Both the position numbers and the translations under genes were made by a program. Under the pieces are notes generated by a model, which worked only from the letters and a program-made list of their open reading frames with translations, was not told the DNA's origin and ran no database searches. Source: Nitrospirota bacterium (GTDB taxonomy: Bacteria; Nitrospirota; Nitrospiria; Nitrospirales; Nitrospiraceae). Taken from it: a DNA stretch of 64,000 nucleotides. Shown piece after piece: positions 28,221 to 36,561 of this stretch; position 1 is the stretch's first letter, and the number at the start of each line of letters is the position of its first letter. The stretch spans positions 186,001 to 250,000 of the forward strand of contig SCVN01000008.1 of NCBI GenBank assembly GCA_004296885.1, given 5' to 3'.

Positions 28221-28718
28221 CTACCGATAATTAAGGAATTGCAGATCAATGCCAAAGTCCTTTTGCTTTAAGAATGCGATCACCGCCTGGAGTTCATCCC
28301 GGCTCTTGCTCTGGATCCGCACCTGGTCCCCCTGGATCTGCGCCTGGGCCTTGAATTTCCCGTCGCGGATCGCCTGGCTGATCTCCTTGGCCTTGTCGGA
28401 GGCGATGCCGCTTTGCAGCGTGATCGTCTGCCGCACCGTCCCGGCCAGCGCCGGCTCCACGGCCCCGTAGGTCAGGGCTTTCAGCGATACGTTGCGCTTG
28501 ACGAACTTGGCCTTCAGGATTTCCAGCACCGCCTTGAGCTTGTACTCGTCGTCCGAGACCACGACCAGCGTCTTGTCCTTTTCCGTCAGCGTGAGCTCGG
28601 TCTTGGAATCTTTGAAGTCGAAGCGCTGGCGGATTTCCTTCGTGGCCTGCTCCACCGCGTTCTTCACTTCCTGCATGTCGATCTGCGACACCACGTCGAA
28701 CGAATTCTGATCGGCCAT
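28221..28718 (-). CDS. yajQ: YajQ family nucleotide-binding protein
   Basis: The 165-residue protein matches YajQ throughout: SFDVVSQIDMQEVKNAVEQA at the start, RFDFKDSKTEL, the central DDEYKLKAVLEILKAKFVKR, and the C-terminal VRIQSKSRDELQAVIAFLK before a D-F-x-L-Q-F-x-N-Y-R end. YajQ proteins bind nucleotides/RNA; one homologue is a cyclic-di-GMP effector. ATG 28718 is chosen over GTG 28721 for spacing to AAAGGGG. A heptamer array separates it from cstA. Confidence 0.93.
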   Translation of the reverse strand: MADQNSFDVVSQIDMQEVKNAVEQATKEIRQRFDFKDSKTELTLTEKDKTLVVVSDDEYKLKAVLEILKAKFVKRNVSLKALTYGAVEPALAGTVRQTITLQSGIASDKAKEISQAIRDGKFKAQAQIQGDQVRIQSKSRDELQAVIAFLKQKDFGIDLQFLNYR

Positions 28719-28729
28719 CACACACCCCT

Positions 28730-28804
28730 TTCAGCTATTAGCGGTCAGCTTTCAGCCTTCAGCTCCGGTCCGAAGTCAAAGCTGATGGCTAACGGCTGAC
28801 AGCT
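28730..28804. repeat. Heptamer hairpin array 6 (yajQ/cstA junction)
   Basis: Left arm units TTTCAGC, TATTAGC and GGTCAGC are mirrored by right arm units AAAGCTG, ATGGCTA and ACGGCTG around a TCCGGTCCGA centre. Confidence 0.8.
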
Positions 28805-28810
28805 TCTTGA

Positions 28811-30805
28811 TCAACAACAGCGATCCACGGTAATCCGCAACCCCTCCCCATGGGCCGGAGAAGCCCCGCCCAACGGCACTCCGCCCGGCCCCACTAACAC
28901 CTCGCTGCTCGTACAGGGCTTCCCTTCCACCAGATAGCCATACCATTGGCGCAGACTGTCCGCCAGCACGATCACCGCCAACAGGGCCACCGCTCCCACC
29001 AGCGCCGCATCCAGATAGAGGGGCAAGACCGGCTCGGCGGCCCCGGCTGTTGCCGCTTTGTGCAGGAACAAGAAAGCCAGCTCATAGCAGCCGGTCAACG
29101 TGATGGCGCCGACGAACAGCATCGGCCCGATCGTGATCCAGAGATACCGGGCCTTCTGCATCTTGATCAAGACAGTCGTCCCGATACAGAGGGCCAGGGT
29201 GCCGAGCAGTTGGTTCGCCGCCCCGAACATGGGCCAGATCGTCGAGATGCTGCCGGTCCCGATCAGATAGCCCCAGGCCCCCACCACGAGGGCGCTGCTG
29301 GCCAGCACGCCCGGCCACCAGGATATCTGCCGCAAGGGCCGATAGAGGCGCCCGCCCATTTCCTGCACCAGATAGCGGGCCACGCGGGTGCCTGCGTCGA
29401 TCGTGGTCAGGATGAACAGGGCTTCGAACAGGAGCGCGAACTGGTACCAATAGGCCATCAAGTGCGCCATGCCGGGGAGACCGGAAAAGATCGAGGCCAT
29501 CCCGACCGCCAACGACACGGCTCCGCCCGGCCGCCCGGCCACGTCCGACTCGACGAGGTGGGACAGCTCCTCGATCCGCGAAACGGGAAAGCCCATGGCC
29601 GCCAGCGCCTCCGGCGAGAGCAGCGTGTTGATCGCCAGATAATCGCCCGGCACCAGGACCGACGCGGCGATCAGCGCCATCACGCCCACAAAGCTTTCCA
29701 TCAGCATGGCCCCGTAGCCCACGATGGAGTAGGACTCCCGCGCGATCATCTTGGGCGTCGTGCCGGACGAGACCAGCGAATGGAACCCAGAGATGGCGCC
29801 GCAGGCGATCGTAATGAAGAGAAACGGGAAGAGCGTCCCGGGAATGATCGGCCCACCTCCGTGCACGAAGGCCGTGACCCGCGGCATCTCGATGATCGGG
29901 GCCATCGCCATCACCCCGGCCGCCAGGAGCACGACCACGCCGATCTTCATGAAAGTGGACAGGTAGCCGCGCGGGTCCAGGAGCATCCAGCCCGGCAGGA
30001 TGCTCGCGAGAAACCCGTAGCCGGCCAGGAGCCACACCAGCGTCGGCCGCTCGAAATGGAACCAGCTTGCCGTATCGGATTGGGCCACGAGGCGCCCGCC
30101 CCAGACGGCCAACAGGAGCAGCGCAACCCCCAGCACCGTCATCTCCCCGACGCGGCCCGGACGGAATTTCTGCAGGTAGAACCCCATAAGGAACCCGATG
30201 GGCACCGTCATGGCGATCGTAAACGTCCCCCAGGCATTCCGATACAAGGCGTTGACCACGGCGAGTCCCAGCCCCGCCAGCGCCACGACCACGATGAACA
30301 GCACCGCCACGGCGGTCGTCGCCCCGGTGACGATCCCGACTTCATCCTGCGCGATCTCCGGCAGGGACCGGCCATTGCGCCGCATCGAGGCCACGAGGAT
30401 GATGAAGTCCTGCACCGCCCCCGCCAGCACGGCGCCGATCACGAGCCAGAGGAAGCCGGGCAGGTAGCCGAACTGGGCCGCCAGCACCGGCCCCAGCAGC
30501 GGGCCGGCTCCGGCGATGGCGGCGAAGTGGTGGCCGAAGAGAACATACTTGTTGGCCGGGTAGAAATTCTTGCCGTCTTTGAGCCGGTGCGCGGGCGTCA
30601 CCCGCTCGTCGTTCAGCTCCATGACCCGTCGCGCCAGAAACCGGGCGTAGAACCGGAAGGCGAGGACGTAGAAGCAGGCCGCCGCCACGACCAGCCAGAG
30701 GCCGTTCACCTTTTCGCCCGGATTGACCAGGCCCGTGACGAAGCCGAAGGCCAGCGCGCAGACCGACGCGATCAGCATCCACAGAGCTTTCATCGCCACG
30801 CTCAT
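28811..30805 (-). CDS. cstA: Carbon starvation protein CstA family transporter
   Basis: A polytopic inner-membrane protein of about 664 residues. CstA/BtsT proteins import pyruvate or peptides, usually on starvation. Family motifs include HRLKDGKNFYPANKYVLFGHH (given in part), FAAIAGAGPLLGPVLAAQFGY, SSGTTPKMIARE and the C-terminal MFGAANQLLGTLAL. About sixteen to eighteen helices are apparent. I start at ATG 30805 (MSVAMKALW), upstream of which lies AGGA at a long spacing; the frame remains open further. It stands next to an aminotransferase-like gene and a split decarboxylase, which may hint at a pyruvate-related substrate. Confidence 0.88.
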   Translation of the reverse strand: MSVAMKALWMLIASVCALAFGFVTGLVNPGEKVNGLWLVVAAACFYVLAFRFYARFLARRVMELNDERVTPAHRLKDGKNFYPANKYVLFGHHFAAIAGAGPLLGPVLAAQFGYLPGFLWLVIGAVLAGAVQDFIILVASMRRNGRSLPEIAQDEVGIVTGATTAVAVLFIVVVALAGLGLAVVNALYRNAWGTFTIAMTVPIGFLMGFYLQKFRPGRVGEMTVLGVALLLLAVWGGRLVAQSDTASWFHFERPTLVWLLAGYGFLASILPGWMLLDPRGYLSTFMKIGVVVLLAAGVMAMAPIIEMPRVTAFVHGGGPIIPGTLFPFLFITIACGAISGFHSLVSSGTTPKMIARESYSIVGYGAMLMESFVGVMALIAASVLVPGDYLAINTLLSPEALAAMGFPVSRIEELSHLVESDVAGRPGGAVSLAVGMASIFSGLPGMAHLMAYWYQFALLFEALFILTTIDAGTRVARYLVQEMGGRLYRPLRQISWWPGVLASSALVVGAWGYLIGTGSISTIWPMFGAANQLLGTLALCIGTTVLIKMQKARYLWITIGPMLFVGAITLTGCYELAFLFLHKAATAGAAEPVLPLYLDAALVGAVALLAVIVLADSLRQWYGYLVEGKPCTSSEVLVGPGGVPLGGASPAHGEGLRITVDRCC

Positions 30806-30898
30806 GACGATCGGTATCCTTGCAACTCTGCTGAGTCCTGTACAAGAGGCACGCGAGAGGAGGGCGCCGCGGCGGCAGCGCATCGGTTCAGGCAACCA

Positions 30899-31990
30899 TC
30901 ACCGGGCCGCAATCGTGCGTATCGTGCCCTGGAAAGCCGTGAGGAATCCGTCGATCTGCTGCCCGGTCAAGGCGCCCATGTTGGCCACGCGAAAGATCTT
31001 CCCCTCCAACAACCCCTGCCCCGGATAGATGACGTAGCCCTGCTCCTTCAGCTTGTCGTGGAGCGCCTGATAGGTCACTCCGTCCGGCAGATGATAGGCC
31101 GTGAGACTGTTGGACTGCAGTTCCACCGGTAGGACCGGTTTCATCCCCAGTGCGTCCATCTTTTTCCGAATCTGTGCCGCGGCGTTCTTGTAGCGCTGGA
31201 TCCGGGCGGCCACTCCCTCCTCCAACAATTCGTTGAGCGCTTCGTCGAACGCCTGAAAGACTTGCACCGCCGGGGTGACGGGGCTGCTCCCCTTCTCCGC
31301 GTCTTCATAGTAATGGGGCAGGTGCAGATACCAGGACCGTTTGGGATAAGCCTTCATCCGCTCCATGAACCCCTTGCGAACCAGCACGAAGGACACGCCG
31401 GGCACCCCCTGGAGACAGTCATGAGCCGTGCCGGCCACCATATAGAGGTGCGGCCCAGCCACGTCGAGTTCTTCCCCGCCCAGGCCGCTGACCGAGTCCA
31501 GGACGAAGACGCGGTTCAGGCTGTCGGCCACCTCGGCCATCTCCTTCACGGGATTGATCAAGCCCGTCGTGGTCTCATGGTGCACCATCGCGACCACGTG
31601 GACTTCCGGGTGCTGGCGCAACGCCAGCCGCAGCTTCTCCGGGTCCGGCCTCGTGCCCCAATCCAGCTTGAACTCGTTGACCCCCAGCCGGTGCACGCCG
31701 ACGATGGAGGAGAGGCGCTCGCCGTAGACGCCATTGTTGATCACCAGCGCTCGCTTGCCGTTCGGGAGCGAGGAGAGCACCGCCGCTTCCACGGCCGCGC
31801 TGCCCGAGCCGGTCAGGAGCACCGCGGTATAGTCCGCCTCCGCCCCTGGCACGAACGCCTGAACCAGCTTTCGCCTGATCCCTTGCATGAGGTCCGCAAA
31901 CTCAGACTCCCGATGGCAGAGATCGGGACGTTGAAGTGCCGCGCGCACGCGCGCCGACACATTGACCGGGCCGGGGCTTAACAGAATCAT
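30899..31990 (-). CDS. PhnW-like aminotransferase-fold protein lacking the PLP lysine
   Basis: The 363-residue protein aligns by eye over its length with 2-aminoethylphosphonate--pyruvate transaminase (PhnW): ILLSPGPVNVSARVR, GSGSAAVEAAVLSSLP, VHHETTTGLINPV, VLDSVSGLGGEELDV and DCLQGVPGVSFVLV. In PhnW the last block is preceded by Asn-Lys (NKCxQGVPG) and that lysine binds PLP. Here the same place reads His-Asp (AHDCLQGVPG), and no lysine lies in the preceding 35 residues. The Asp that contacts the PLP ring nitrogen (VLDSVSG) is retained. It follows the two decarboxylase subunit genes, so a phosphonate- or sulfonate-linked role is likely, but transamination is doubtful. Confidence 0.75.
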   Translation of the reverse strand: MILLSPGPVNVSARVRAALQRPDLCHRESEFADLMQGIRRKLVQAFVPGAEADYTAVLLTGSGSAAVEAAVLSSLPNGKRALVINNGVYGERLSSIVGVHRLGVNEFKLDWGTRPDPEKLRLALRQHPEVHVVAMVHHETTTGLINPVKEMAEVADSLNRVFVLDSVSGLGGEELDVAGPHLYMVAGTAHDCLQGVPGVSFVLVRKGFMERMKAYPKRSWYLHLPHYYEDAEKGSSPVTPAVQVFQAFDEALNELLEEGVAARIQRYKNAAAQIRKKMDALGMKPVLPVELQSNSLTAYHLPDGVTYQALHDKLKEQGYVIYPGQGLLEGKIFRVANMGALTGQQIDGFLTAFQGTIRTIAAR

Positions 31991-31997
31991 AACAAGT

Positions 31998-32068
31998 CCT
32001 CAGCTTTCAGCCATCAGCCATCAGTTCCCAGCCTCGACCTGAAGGCTGAACGCTGACGGCTGACAGCG
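31998..32068. repeat. Heptamer hairpin array 7
   Basis: Units CCTCAGC, TTTCAGC and CATCAGC (left) and TGAAGGC, TGAACGC and TGACGGC (right) keep one 7-nt phase through the centre. It fills the gap between the decarboxylase beta-subunit stop and the aminotransferase-like start. Confidence 0.8.
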
Positions 32069-32069
32069 A

Positions 32070-32648
32070 TTATTCGATGGCTTTCCGGAACCGTTCGGCA
32101 ATCTGGGCCGGTGGGAGCGGAACCCAGGGCACATCTTCCACTTGCTCGGTGATCTTGACCAGCAACAGACTGGGCCCGTCCTTCCCCAGCATGTCCTTGA
32201 ACTCGTAGACCAGGTCCTCCCGCTCACGCACCCGCTCCACGTTCACGTAGCCGGCGGCCTTGGCGACCTGGTCCAGCTTCACGACCCGCGAATAGGACGG
32301 CTGGTTGCCCCCGCTCCCATAGACTTCGTTATCCAGCACCACGTGGATGAAGTTTTTCGGTTTCAGCGCGCCGACCGTCGCCAACGTGCCCAGGCCCATC
32401 AGCACGTTCCCGTCCCCGTCCAGCACCACGACCTTTTTCTGCGGCTTGTGCAGCGCCACTCCCAGCCCGATCGCCGCCGCCATGCCCATGGAGCCGGTCA
32501 TATAAAAATTCTCGGGACGGTCTTTGACCTTGAAGGCTTCCCGCGAGGCGAACCCATTGCAAATGATGACCGGCTGATCGCTGACCAGGTCCAACAGGGC
32601 TTGGATCGCCCTGGCCCGGCTCTGCATGGTCCCTTCTTCCGGTCTCAT
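32070..32648 (-). CDS. ThDP-dependent decarboxylase beta subunit (phosphonopyruvate/sulfopyruvate type)
   Basis: A 192-residue C-terminal (pyrophosphate) domain of a split ThDP decarboxylase. The ThDP/Mg motif is clear: VVVLDGDGNVLMGLGTL and, about 27 residues after GDG, the N of VLDNEVYGSGGNQ. SMGMAAAIGLGVAL precedes it. Proteins of this layout are the beta chains of phosphonopyruvate decarboxylase (Ppd) and of sulfopyruvate decarboxylase (ComE). The start is ATG 32648 (alternative ATG 32627, with AAGGG upstream). It pairs with the alpha-type gene upstream and is followed by the PhnW-like gene. The substrate cannot be chosen between phosphono- and sulfopyruvate. Confidence 0.83.
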   Translation of the reverse strand: MRPEEGTMQSRARAIQALLDLVSDQPVIICNGFASREAFKVKDRPENFYMTGSMGMAAAIGLGVALHKPQKKVVVLDGDGNVLMGLGTLATVGALKPKNFIHVVLDNEVYGSGGNQPSYSRVVKLDQVAKAAGYVNVERVREREDLVYEFKDMLGKDGPSLLLVKITEQVEDVPWVPLPPAQIAERFRKAIE

Positions 32649-32679
32649 TCCTAGTCCTCACTCATCGCCGTTCGTAAAG

Positions 32680-32758
32680 AGTTATCAGTGTTCTGTGATC
32701 AGTTCTCAGTTTCCGGAACTGACTACTGAGAACTGGATACTGACAACTTTGATTCACG
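32680..32758. repeat. Heptamer hairpin array 8
   Basis: Left units GTTATCA, GTGTTCT and GTGATCA; right units CTACTGA, GAACTGG and ATACTGA. This is the cleanest array: ten consecutive 7-nt units with an inverted symmetry centre near 32715. It closely resembles array 5 and lies between the two decarboxylase subunit genes. Confidence 0.85.
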
Positions 32759-32760
32759 TT

Positions 32761-33258
32761 TCACGGCTGAATCCCACGCACCACGCCGCTTTTCAGGAGC
32801 AGCGCGACGGGAATGCGTTCCTTCATGAACGTCTGCGCGACCCAGCGAAAATCATCGGAAGCCGTCTGCTCAGACAGGGTCCGGTGAGGAATGCGGACCG
32901 TCTCCAGCACCTGCGTCACGGTCCGGCCCATGACAAGGTGCTCCGGCGCGTCTTTTCCATCGAAGCCCCGCCAGGCGATGACCAGCAGGCAGGGCTGGCG
33001 ATAGAGCAGGTTCAACGAGGCCAGTGTATTCAGGCTGTTTCCCACGCCGGCATTCGCCATCAGCACCGCCGGGACCCTGCCGGCCATGAAGGCGCCGGCC
33101 GCCATCGCCACGGCTTCATCTTCGCGGACCGCCGGCGTGTAGAGGCGCCGTTCGATCAGCGTCTCGATCACGCCCGCCAGCAACACATCCGGCACACCCG
33201 TGAAGAAGTCGAACCCGATATCCTGCAAGGCCTGGCAAAACGCATCGCTCTCGATCAT
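32761..33258 (-). CDS. ThDP-dependent decarboxylase alpha subunit (phosphonopyruvate/sulfopyruvate type)
   Basis: A 165-residue N-terminal (pyrimidine) domain. FFTGVPDVLLAGVIE, then the catalytic glutamate in VREDEAVAMAAGAFMAG (Glu that activates the ThDP aminopyrimidine), then MANAGVGNSLNTLASL and VIAWRG...DAPEHLVMG, the last being characteristic of phosphonopyruvate decarboxylase. ATG 33258 (MIESDAF) matches the family start and has TGGGG upstream; ATG 33288 would add ten residues without a site. No PEP mutase gene is present in the window. Confidence 0.83.
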   Translation of the reverse strand: MIESDAFCQALQDIGFDFFTGVPDVLLAGVIETLIERRLYTPAVREDEAVAMAAGAFMAGRVPAVLMANAGVGNSLNTLASLNLLYRQPCLLVIAWRGFDGKDAPEHLVMGRTVTQVLETVRIPHRTLSEQTASDDFRWVAQTFMKERIPVALLLKSGVVRGIQP

Positions 33259-33374
33259 GACGCCCCATGACGAAGGATTCGCCGACATCCGCCGATTGAA
33301 GAACGGCGCATTATAGCGAAGCCCCTCCCGACTTCACAAGGAACGGGTCGCCCGCGCCCCTCGCGCCGCGCCGA

Positions 33375-33404
33375 TTGAGTTCGCTTCCCCAAAGATGCTA
33401 TGGT
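33375..33404 (+). promoter_or_regulatory. Putative promoter of the tandem secreted-protein genes
   Basis: TTGAGT (33375-33380) and TATGGT (33399-33404) are separated by 18 bases and lie 29 bp before the chosen ATG. The match to sigma70 consensus is moderate. Confidence 0.4.
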
Positions 33405-33432
33405 TTCGCGACCTGCGACGGAATGGACACCG

Positions 33433-33984
33433 ATGCCCCCTCTGATTGCCCACAGCCGGCCCCGTCTGACTGCAGCACTGATCTTGCTGGCTTGGCTCTG
33501 GCCGGCCCCGTTTCTCCCGGCCACCGTCGAGGCAGGCACCTTGCTCAACGACCCCAAGGGATTCCGCAACATCCCCTGGGGCTCCCCGCTCACCAATCAG
33601 GCGGAGCTGGCCCTGATCCAGAACATGGACCGGGTGAAGGGCTATGAAGTCCCGAAAGAGCCGCCTCATCTGGGAGAGACCACCGTCGAATCGGTCCGAC
33701 TCTTCACGATCGACGGCCAGTTCGGCCGGGTCACCATCCGGTATCAGGGCAAAGACACTCATGACGCGGTCCTGGCGTATCTCCAATCCCAATTCGGCCC
33801 GATCGACCGGTCGCCCGGCTCCATGATGCGAGGCCTCAACCAGCAGTACAATTGGCGGGGGACCGACACGGAGATCAACCTGACCTATGAGGCCAAGCGG
33901 GAGCGGGGCTACCTGTTCATCGAAAGCCGCACCCTTTCCCCCCGGTTCAACGATGCTCTGGCAGACACAGGCTCCAGTTACTGA
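33433..33984 (+). CDS. Secreted protein, first of a tandem paralogous pair
   Basis: A 183-residue exported protein of unknown function. A signal peptide with hydrophobic core LTAALILLAWLWPAP probably ends near VEAGT; the mature part has NDPKGFRNIPWGSPL, TIDGQFGRVTIRYQG and GLNQQYNWRGTDTEINLTYE. These three blocks recur in the next gene. ATG 33433 is used because the earlier ATG at 33400 lies in the -10 region. Single-domain periplasmic proteins of this form are common in Nitrospira-like genomes, to my knowledge without assigned function. Confidence 0.75.
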   Translation: MPPLIAHSRPRLTAALILLAWLWPAPFLPATVEAGTLLNDPKGFRNIPWGSPLTNQAELALIQNMDRVKGYEVPKEPPHLGETTVESVRLFTIDGQFGRVTIRYQGKDTHDAVLAYLQSQFGPIDRSPGSMMRGLNQQYNWRGTDTEINLTYEAKRERGYLFIESRTLSPRFNDALADTGSSY

Positions 33985-34522
33985 CGCCCGCCCGCGCCGG
34001 TTGCGGCGCGCGTCCGGTTCGTCCACATTCTGCCTGCTGGCTTTCGCGATCCTTTACCTGTCGTCCCCCTCTCCCGCTTGGGCTGTCACGATGGCCACCG
34101 ATCCCAAAGGGTTCGAGGGAATTCCCTGGGGCGCGGCGCTGGCCGAAGCGCCGACGTTTCCGCTCACGTACTCGGAAGACCGAATCAAGGAATACCAGCT
34201 CAAGCAGGAGCCCCTGCTGATCGGGACTGTTCCCGTCCAATCCATGAAGTTCTCCACCGTGGATGGGAAGTTCGCCCGTGTAACCGTCCGCTACCAGGGC
34301 GCGCTCCAGCACGAAGCCATGCTCCGCTACCTCCAGGCCCGCTACGGCCCGCTCGACCTGACGCCGGGCCAGACCATGGCCGGCGCCAACCAGCAGTACA
34401 ACTGGCGCGGCCCCGAGACCGAAGTCAACCTGACCTATGACGGCAAACAAGAGACCGGCGTCGTCTTTTTTGAGAGCCGCGCCCTCGGGGCCAAGTTCGC
34501 CGAAATCATGAGCGGGTTCTGA
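33953..34522 (+). CDS. Secreted protein, second of a tandem paralogous pair
   Basis: A 189-residue paralogue of the preceding gene: ATDPKGFEGIPWGAAL, TVDGKFARVTVRYQG and GANQQYNWRGPETEVNLTYD match block for block, giving a clear tandem duplication. A signal peptide (FCLLAFAILYLSSPSPAWA) follows a basic N terminus. ATG 33953 overlaps the end of the first gene by 32 bp; no good ribosome-binding site is visible, so coupling is likely. Function unknown. Confidence 0.72.
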   Translation: MLWQTQAPVTDARPRRLRRASGSSTFCLLAFAILYLSSPSPAWAVTMATDPKGFEGIPWGAALAEAPTFPLTYSEDRIKEYQLKQEPLLIGTVPVQSMKFSTVDGKFARVTVRYQGALQHEAMLRYLQARYGPLDLTPGQTMAGANQQYNWRGPETEVNLTYDGKQETGVVFFESRALGAKFAEIMSGF

Positions 34523-34581
34523 CCGACCCGACCCGTTTCCCCGCCGCTTGCCGCGCCAAACGGCTTATGATAACATCTCCG

Positions 34582-34597
34582 GTGAGTAATCACTCAC
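34582..34597. promoter_or_regulatory. Palindromic operator upstream of tetR
   Basis: GTGAGT-AATC-ACTCAC is a perfect 6-bp inverted repeat with a 4-bp centre, 15 bp before the tetR start. Operators of this form are typical of TetR/AcrR repressors that control RND efflux operons, so autoregulation of the downstream three genes is likely. Confidence 0.65.
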
Positions 34598-34611
34598 TTA
34601 CCGAGTATCCG

Positions 34612-35298
34612 ATGCCGACGTTGCACGCCGTCAAACCGCACAAACCGCTTAGGGGCGTTCCCCGATCGCTCCGGCCTTCCGGGCAGGAACGGCAAGCGAG
34701 CATCATCACCGCCGCCGCCGCACTCTTTGCCGCCAACGGATTCAAGGGCACGACCACAAAAGAAATCGCCAAGTCCGTGGGGATCAGCGAGGCCCTGCTC
34801 TTCAAGCATTTCCCCACCAAACGCGCCCTCTACGCGGCGATCTTGAAGGAAAAGGTGTCCATTCCCGAACTGCTGGCCAGCGTGGAAGAGGCGGCCAAGA
34901 AGCGGGACGACCGGCAAGTCTTCACGTTGATCGCCAGTCACCGCATCCGCCGGGGCGCGGACCCGACGTTGCTCCGCCTGCTCCTGTTCAGCGCGCTCGA
35001 AGGGCACGAGATCTCGGCCATGTTCTTCCGCACCCAGCACCGAATCTTCTACGATTTTCTGGCCGGCTACATCGCGCAGCGGGCCAAGGAGGGCGCGTTC
35101 CGGCACGTAGACCCGATGCTTGCGGCCAGGGCCTTCACCGGCATGATCGCCCACCACCGGATGTTGCACGAAATCTTCGGCATCCCGGCCCACCGGAGCC
35201 CCGAAGATAGCGTGGCCGCCTATGTGACGCTGTTTCTGGATGGCTTGCTGGCCGCCCGTCCCGAAGGCCGCACGCCCGCCGCCCGGAGGCAGTCATGA
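34612..35298 (+). CDS. TetR/AcrR family transcriptional regulator
   Basis: A 228-residue regulator. The N-terminal helix-turn-helix spans about residues 25-70: ASIITAAAALFAANGFKGTT, then IAKSVGISEALLFKHFPTK, exactly the TetR pattern; the ligand-binding C-terminal domain is divergent. It likely represses the RND efflux genes that follow, through the palindrome at 34582-34597. ATG 34612 is taken because the earlier ATG (34567) lies before the operator. The stop codon overlaps the next start (ATGA). Confidence 0.88.
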   Translation: MPTLHAVKPHKPLRGVPRSLRPSGQERQASIITAAAALFAANGFKGTTTKEIAKSVGISEALLFKHFPTKRALYAAILKEKVSIPELLASVEEAAKKRDDRQVFTLIASHRIRRGADPTLLRLLLFSALEGHEISAMFFRTQHRIFYDFLAGYIAQRAKEGAFRHVDPMLAARAFTGMIAHHRMLHEIFGIPAHRSPEDSVAAYVTLFLDGLLAARPEGRTPAARRQS

Positions 35299-36554
35299 AC
35301 CACATCCGCCGCCATCCGGGCCTGACGGTGGCCGCGATTCTGATCCTGGCGCTCGCCGGCCTGGTCGTGTTCCGCCTGACCAGCAGCGGGGCCAAGCCCG
35401 ACACGAAGAAGGGCCGCGTGATCACGGTCGGCATCGGCACGCCGATCCGCCAGGATCTGGACGTGCGCCTGACTTTTACGGCCGATATCGAGCCGGATCA
35501 GCAGATCAACGTCTTTTCCCGTGTGGACGGCTACATCGCCAAGTTCCACGTGGACGAAGGCGACTACGTGAAAGCCCACCAGTTGCTGGTCGAAATCGAC
35601 CACACGGATTACGTCCACGCCGTCAACCGCGCCAAAGCCAACCTGGCCGCAGCCAGGGCCGATGTGCTCCGGCAGGAAGCCAACATCCGCAACGCCAAAC
35701 TGACCCTCGACCGGATGCAGAAGTTGATCAAAGATCAGTTCGTGTCCCAGCAGGACCTGGACAACGCCCAGGTCAACTACGACATGGCCCTGGCCCAGAT
35801 CGAATCCGTGCGCGCCCAGGTCAAGCAGATGGAGGTGGCGCTGCAACAGGCCGAAACGAATTTGACCTACTCCTACATCCGCGCCCCCTTCGCCGGCTAC
35901 ATCGCGGAGCGGACGCTCGACACCGGCGCCTCCGTCACCGGTTCCACCGCCAGCACCTCGACGACGGCGCGCGGCATCCTGACGTTGCAGAGCATCGGGA
36001 CGGTCCGCACGATGATCGAAGTGGTCGAGAAGAACGTGCCCCTGATCAAGATCGGGCAGAAAGCGGAAGTGCGGGCCGAGGCGTACCCGGACAAAGTTTT
36101 CATGGGCCAGGTCACCCGGATCGTCCAGGCGCTGAACCGCGGCACCAGGACCATGACGGTCGAGGTGGATCTGCCGAACAAGGACCTGGCGCTGAAGGGC
36201 GGCATGTTCGCGCGCGTCGAGATTCTGGTGGGCAGGCATCCGAACGCGATTCAGATCCCCATCGATGCCCTGACCAAGCTGGAAGAGGCCCAATACGTCT
36301 ACGTGGTCCGGGACGGCAAGGCCCACCAGATGCCCGTCGAAGTGGGGGTCCGGTCCGGGAACATGATTGAGGTGACCAAAGGACTCGCCGGCACCGAACA
36401 GGTGATCGTGTCGGGCAAAGACTTGGTCGGAGAAGGGACCCCCGTGCAGACCAGGCCGGCCGACCCGACGCCCGGTCCCGGCATGTCGCCCGAGCCGACC
36501 CCGCAAACGGTCCCGACGGACAAGCCGGCCGGGCCGGTGAAACGCGAGGGGTGA
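35295..36554 (+). CDS. RND efflux periplasmic adaptor (membrane fusion protein)
   Basis: A 419-residue HlyD/AcrA-type adaptor. One N-terminal membrane anchor (LTVAAILILALAGLVVF), then a lipoyl half (INVFSRVDGYIAKFHVDEGD), a long alpha-hairpin coiled coil (about 110-190), the second lipoyl half (LTYSYIRAPFAGYIAERTLD), beta-barrel and membrane-proximal domains, and a proline-rich tail. It connects the inner-membrane pump to an outer-membrane channel. Translationally coupled to tetR. The substrate is unknown. Confidence 0.9.
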   Translation: MNHIRRHPGLTVAAILILALAGLVVFRLTSSGAKPDTKKGRVITVGIGTPIRQDLDVRLTFTADIEPDQQINVFSRVDGYIAKFHVDEGDYVKAHQLLVEIDHTDYVHAVNRAKANLAAARADVLRQEANIRNAKLTLDRMQKLIKDQFVSQQDLDNAQVNYDMALAQIESVRAQVKQMEVALQQAETNLTYSYIRAPFAGYIAERTLDTGASVTGSTASTSTTARGILTLQSIGTVRTMIEVVEKNVPLIKIGQKAEVRAEAYPDKVFMGQVTRIVQALNRGTRTMTVEVDLPNKDLALKGGMFARVEILVGRHPNAIQIPIDALTKLEEAQYVYVVRDGKAHQMPVEVGVRSGNMIEVTKGLAGTEQVIVSGKDLVGEGTPVQTRPADPTPGPGMSPEPTPQTVPTDKPAGPVKREG

Positions 36555-36561
36555 CACGCCG

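Noticed and set aside
28946-31132. A 700-codon frame antisense to cstA
   Set aside because: Same pattern of Arg/His/Gln-rich composition with no motif, while the opposite strand encodes an unmistakable CstA.
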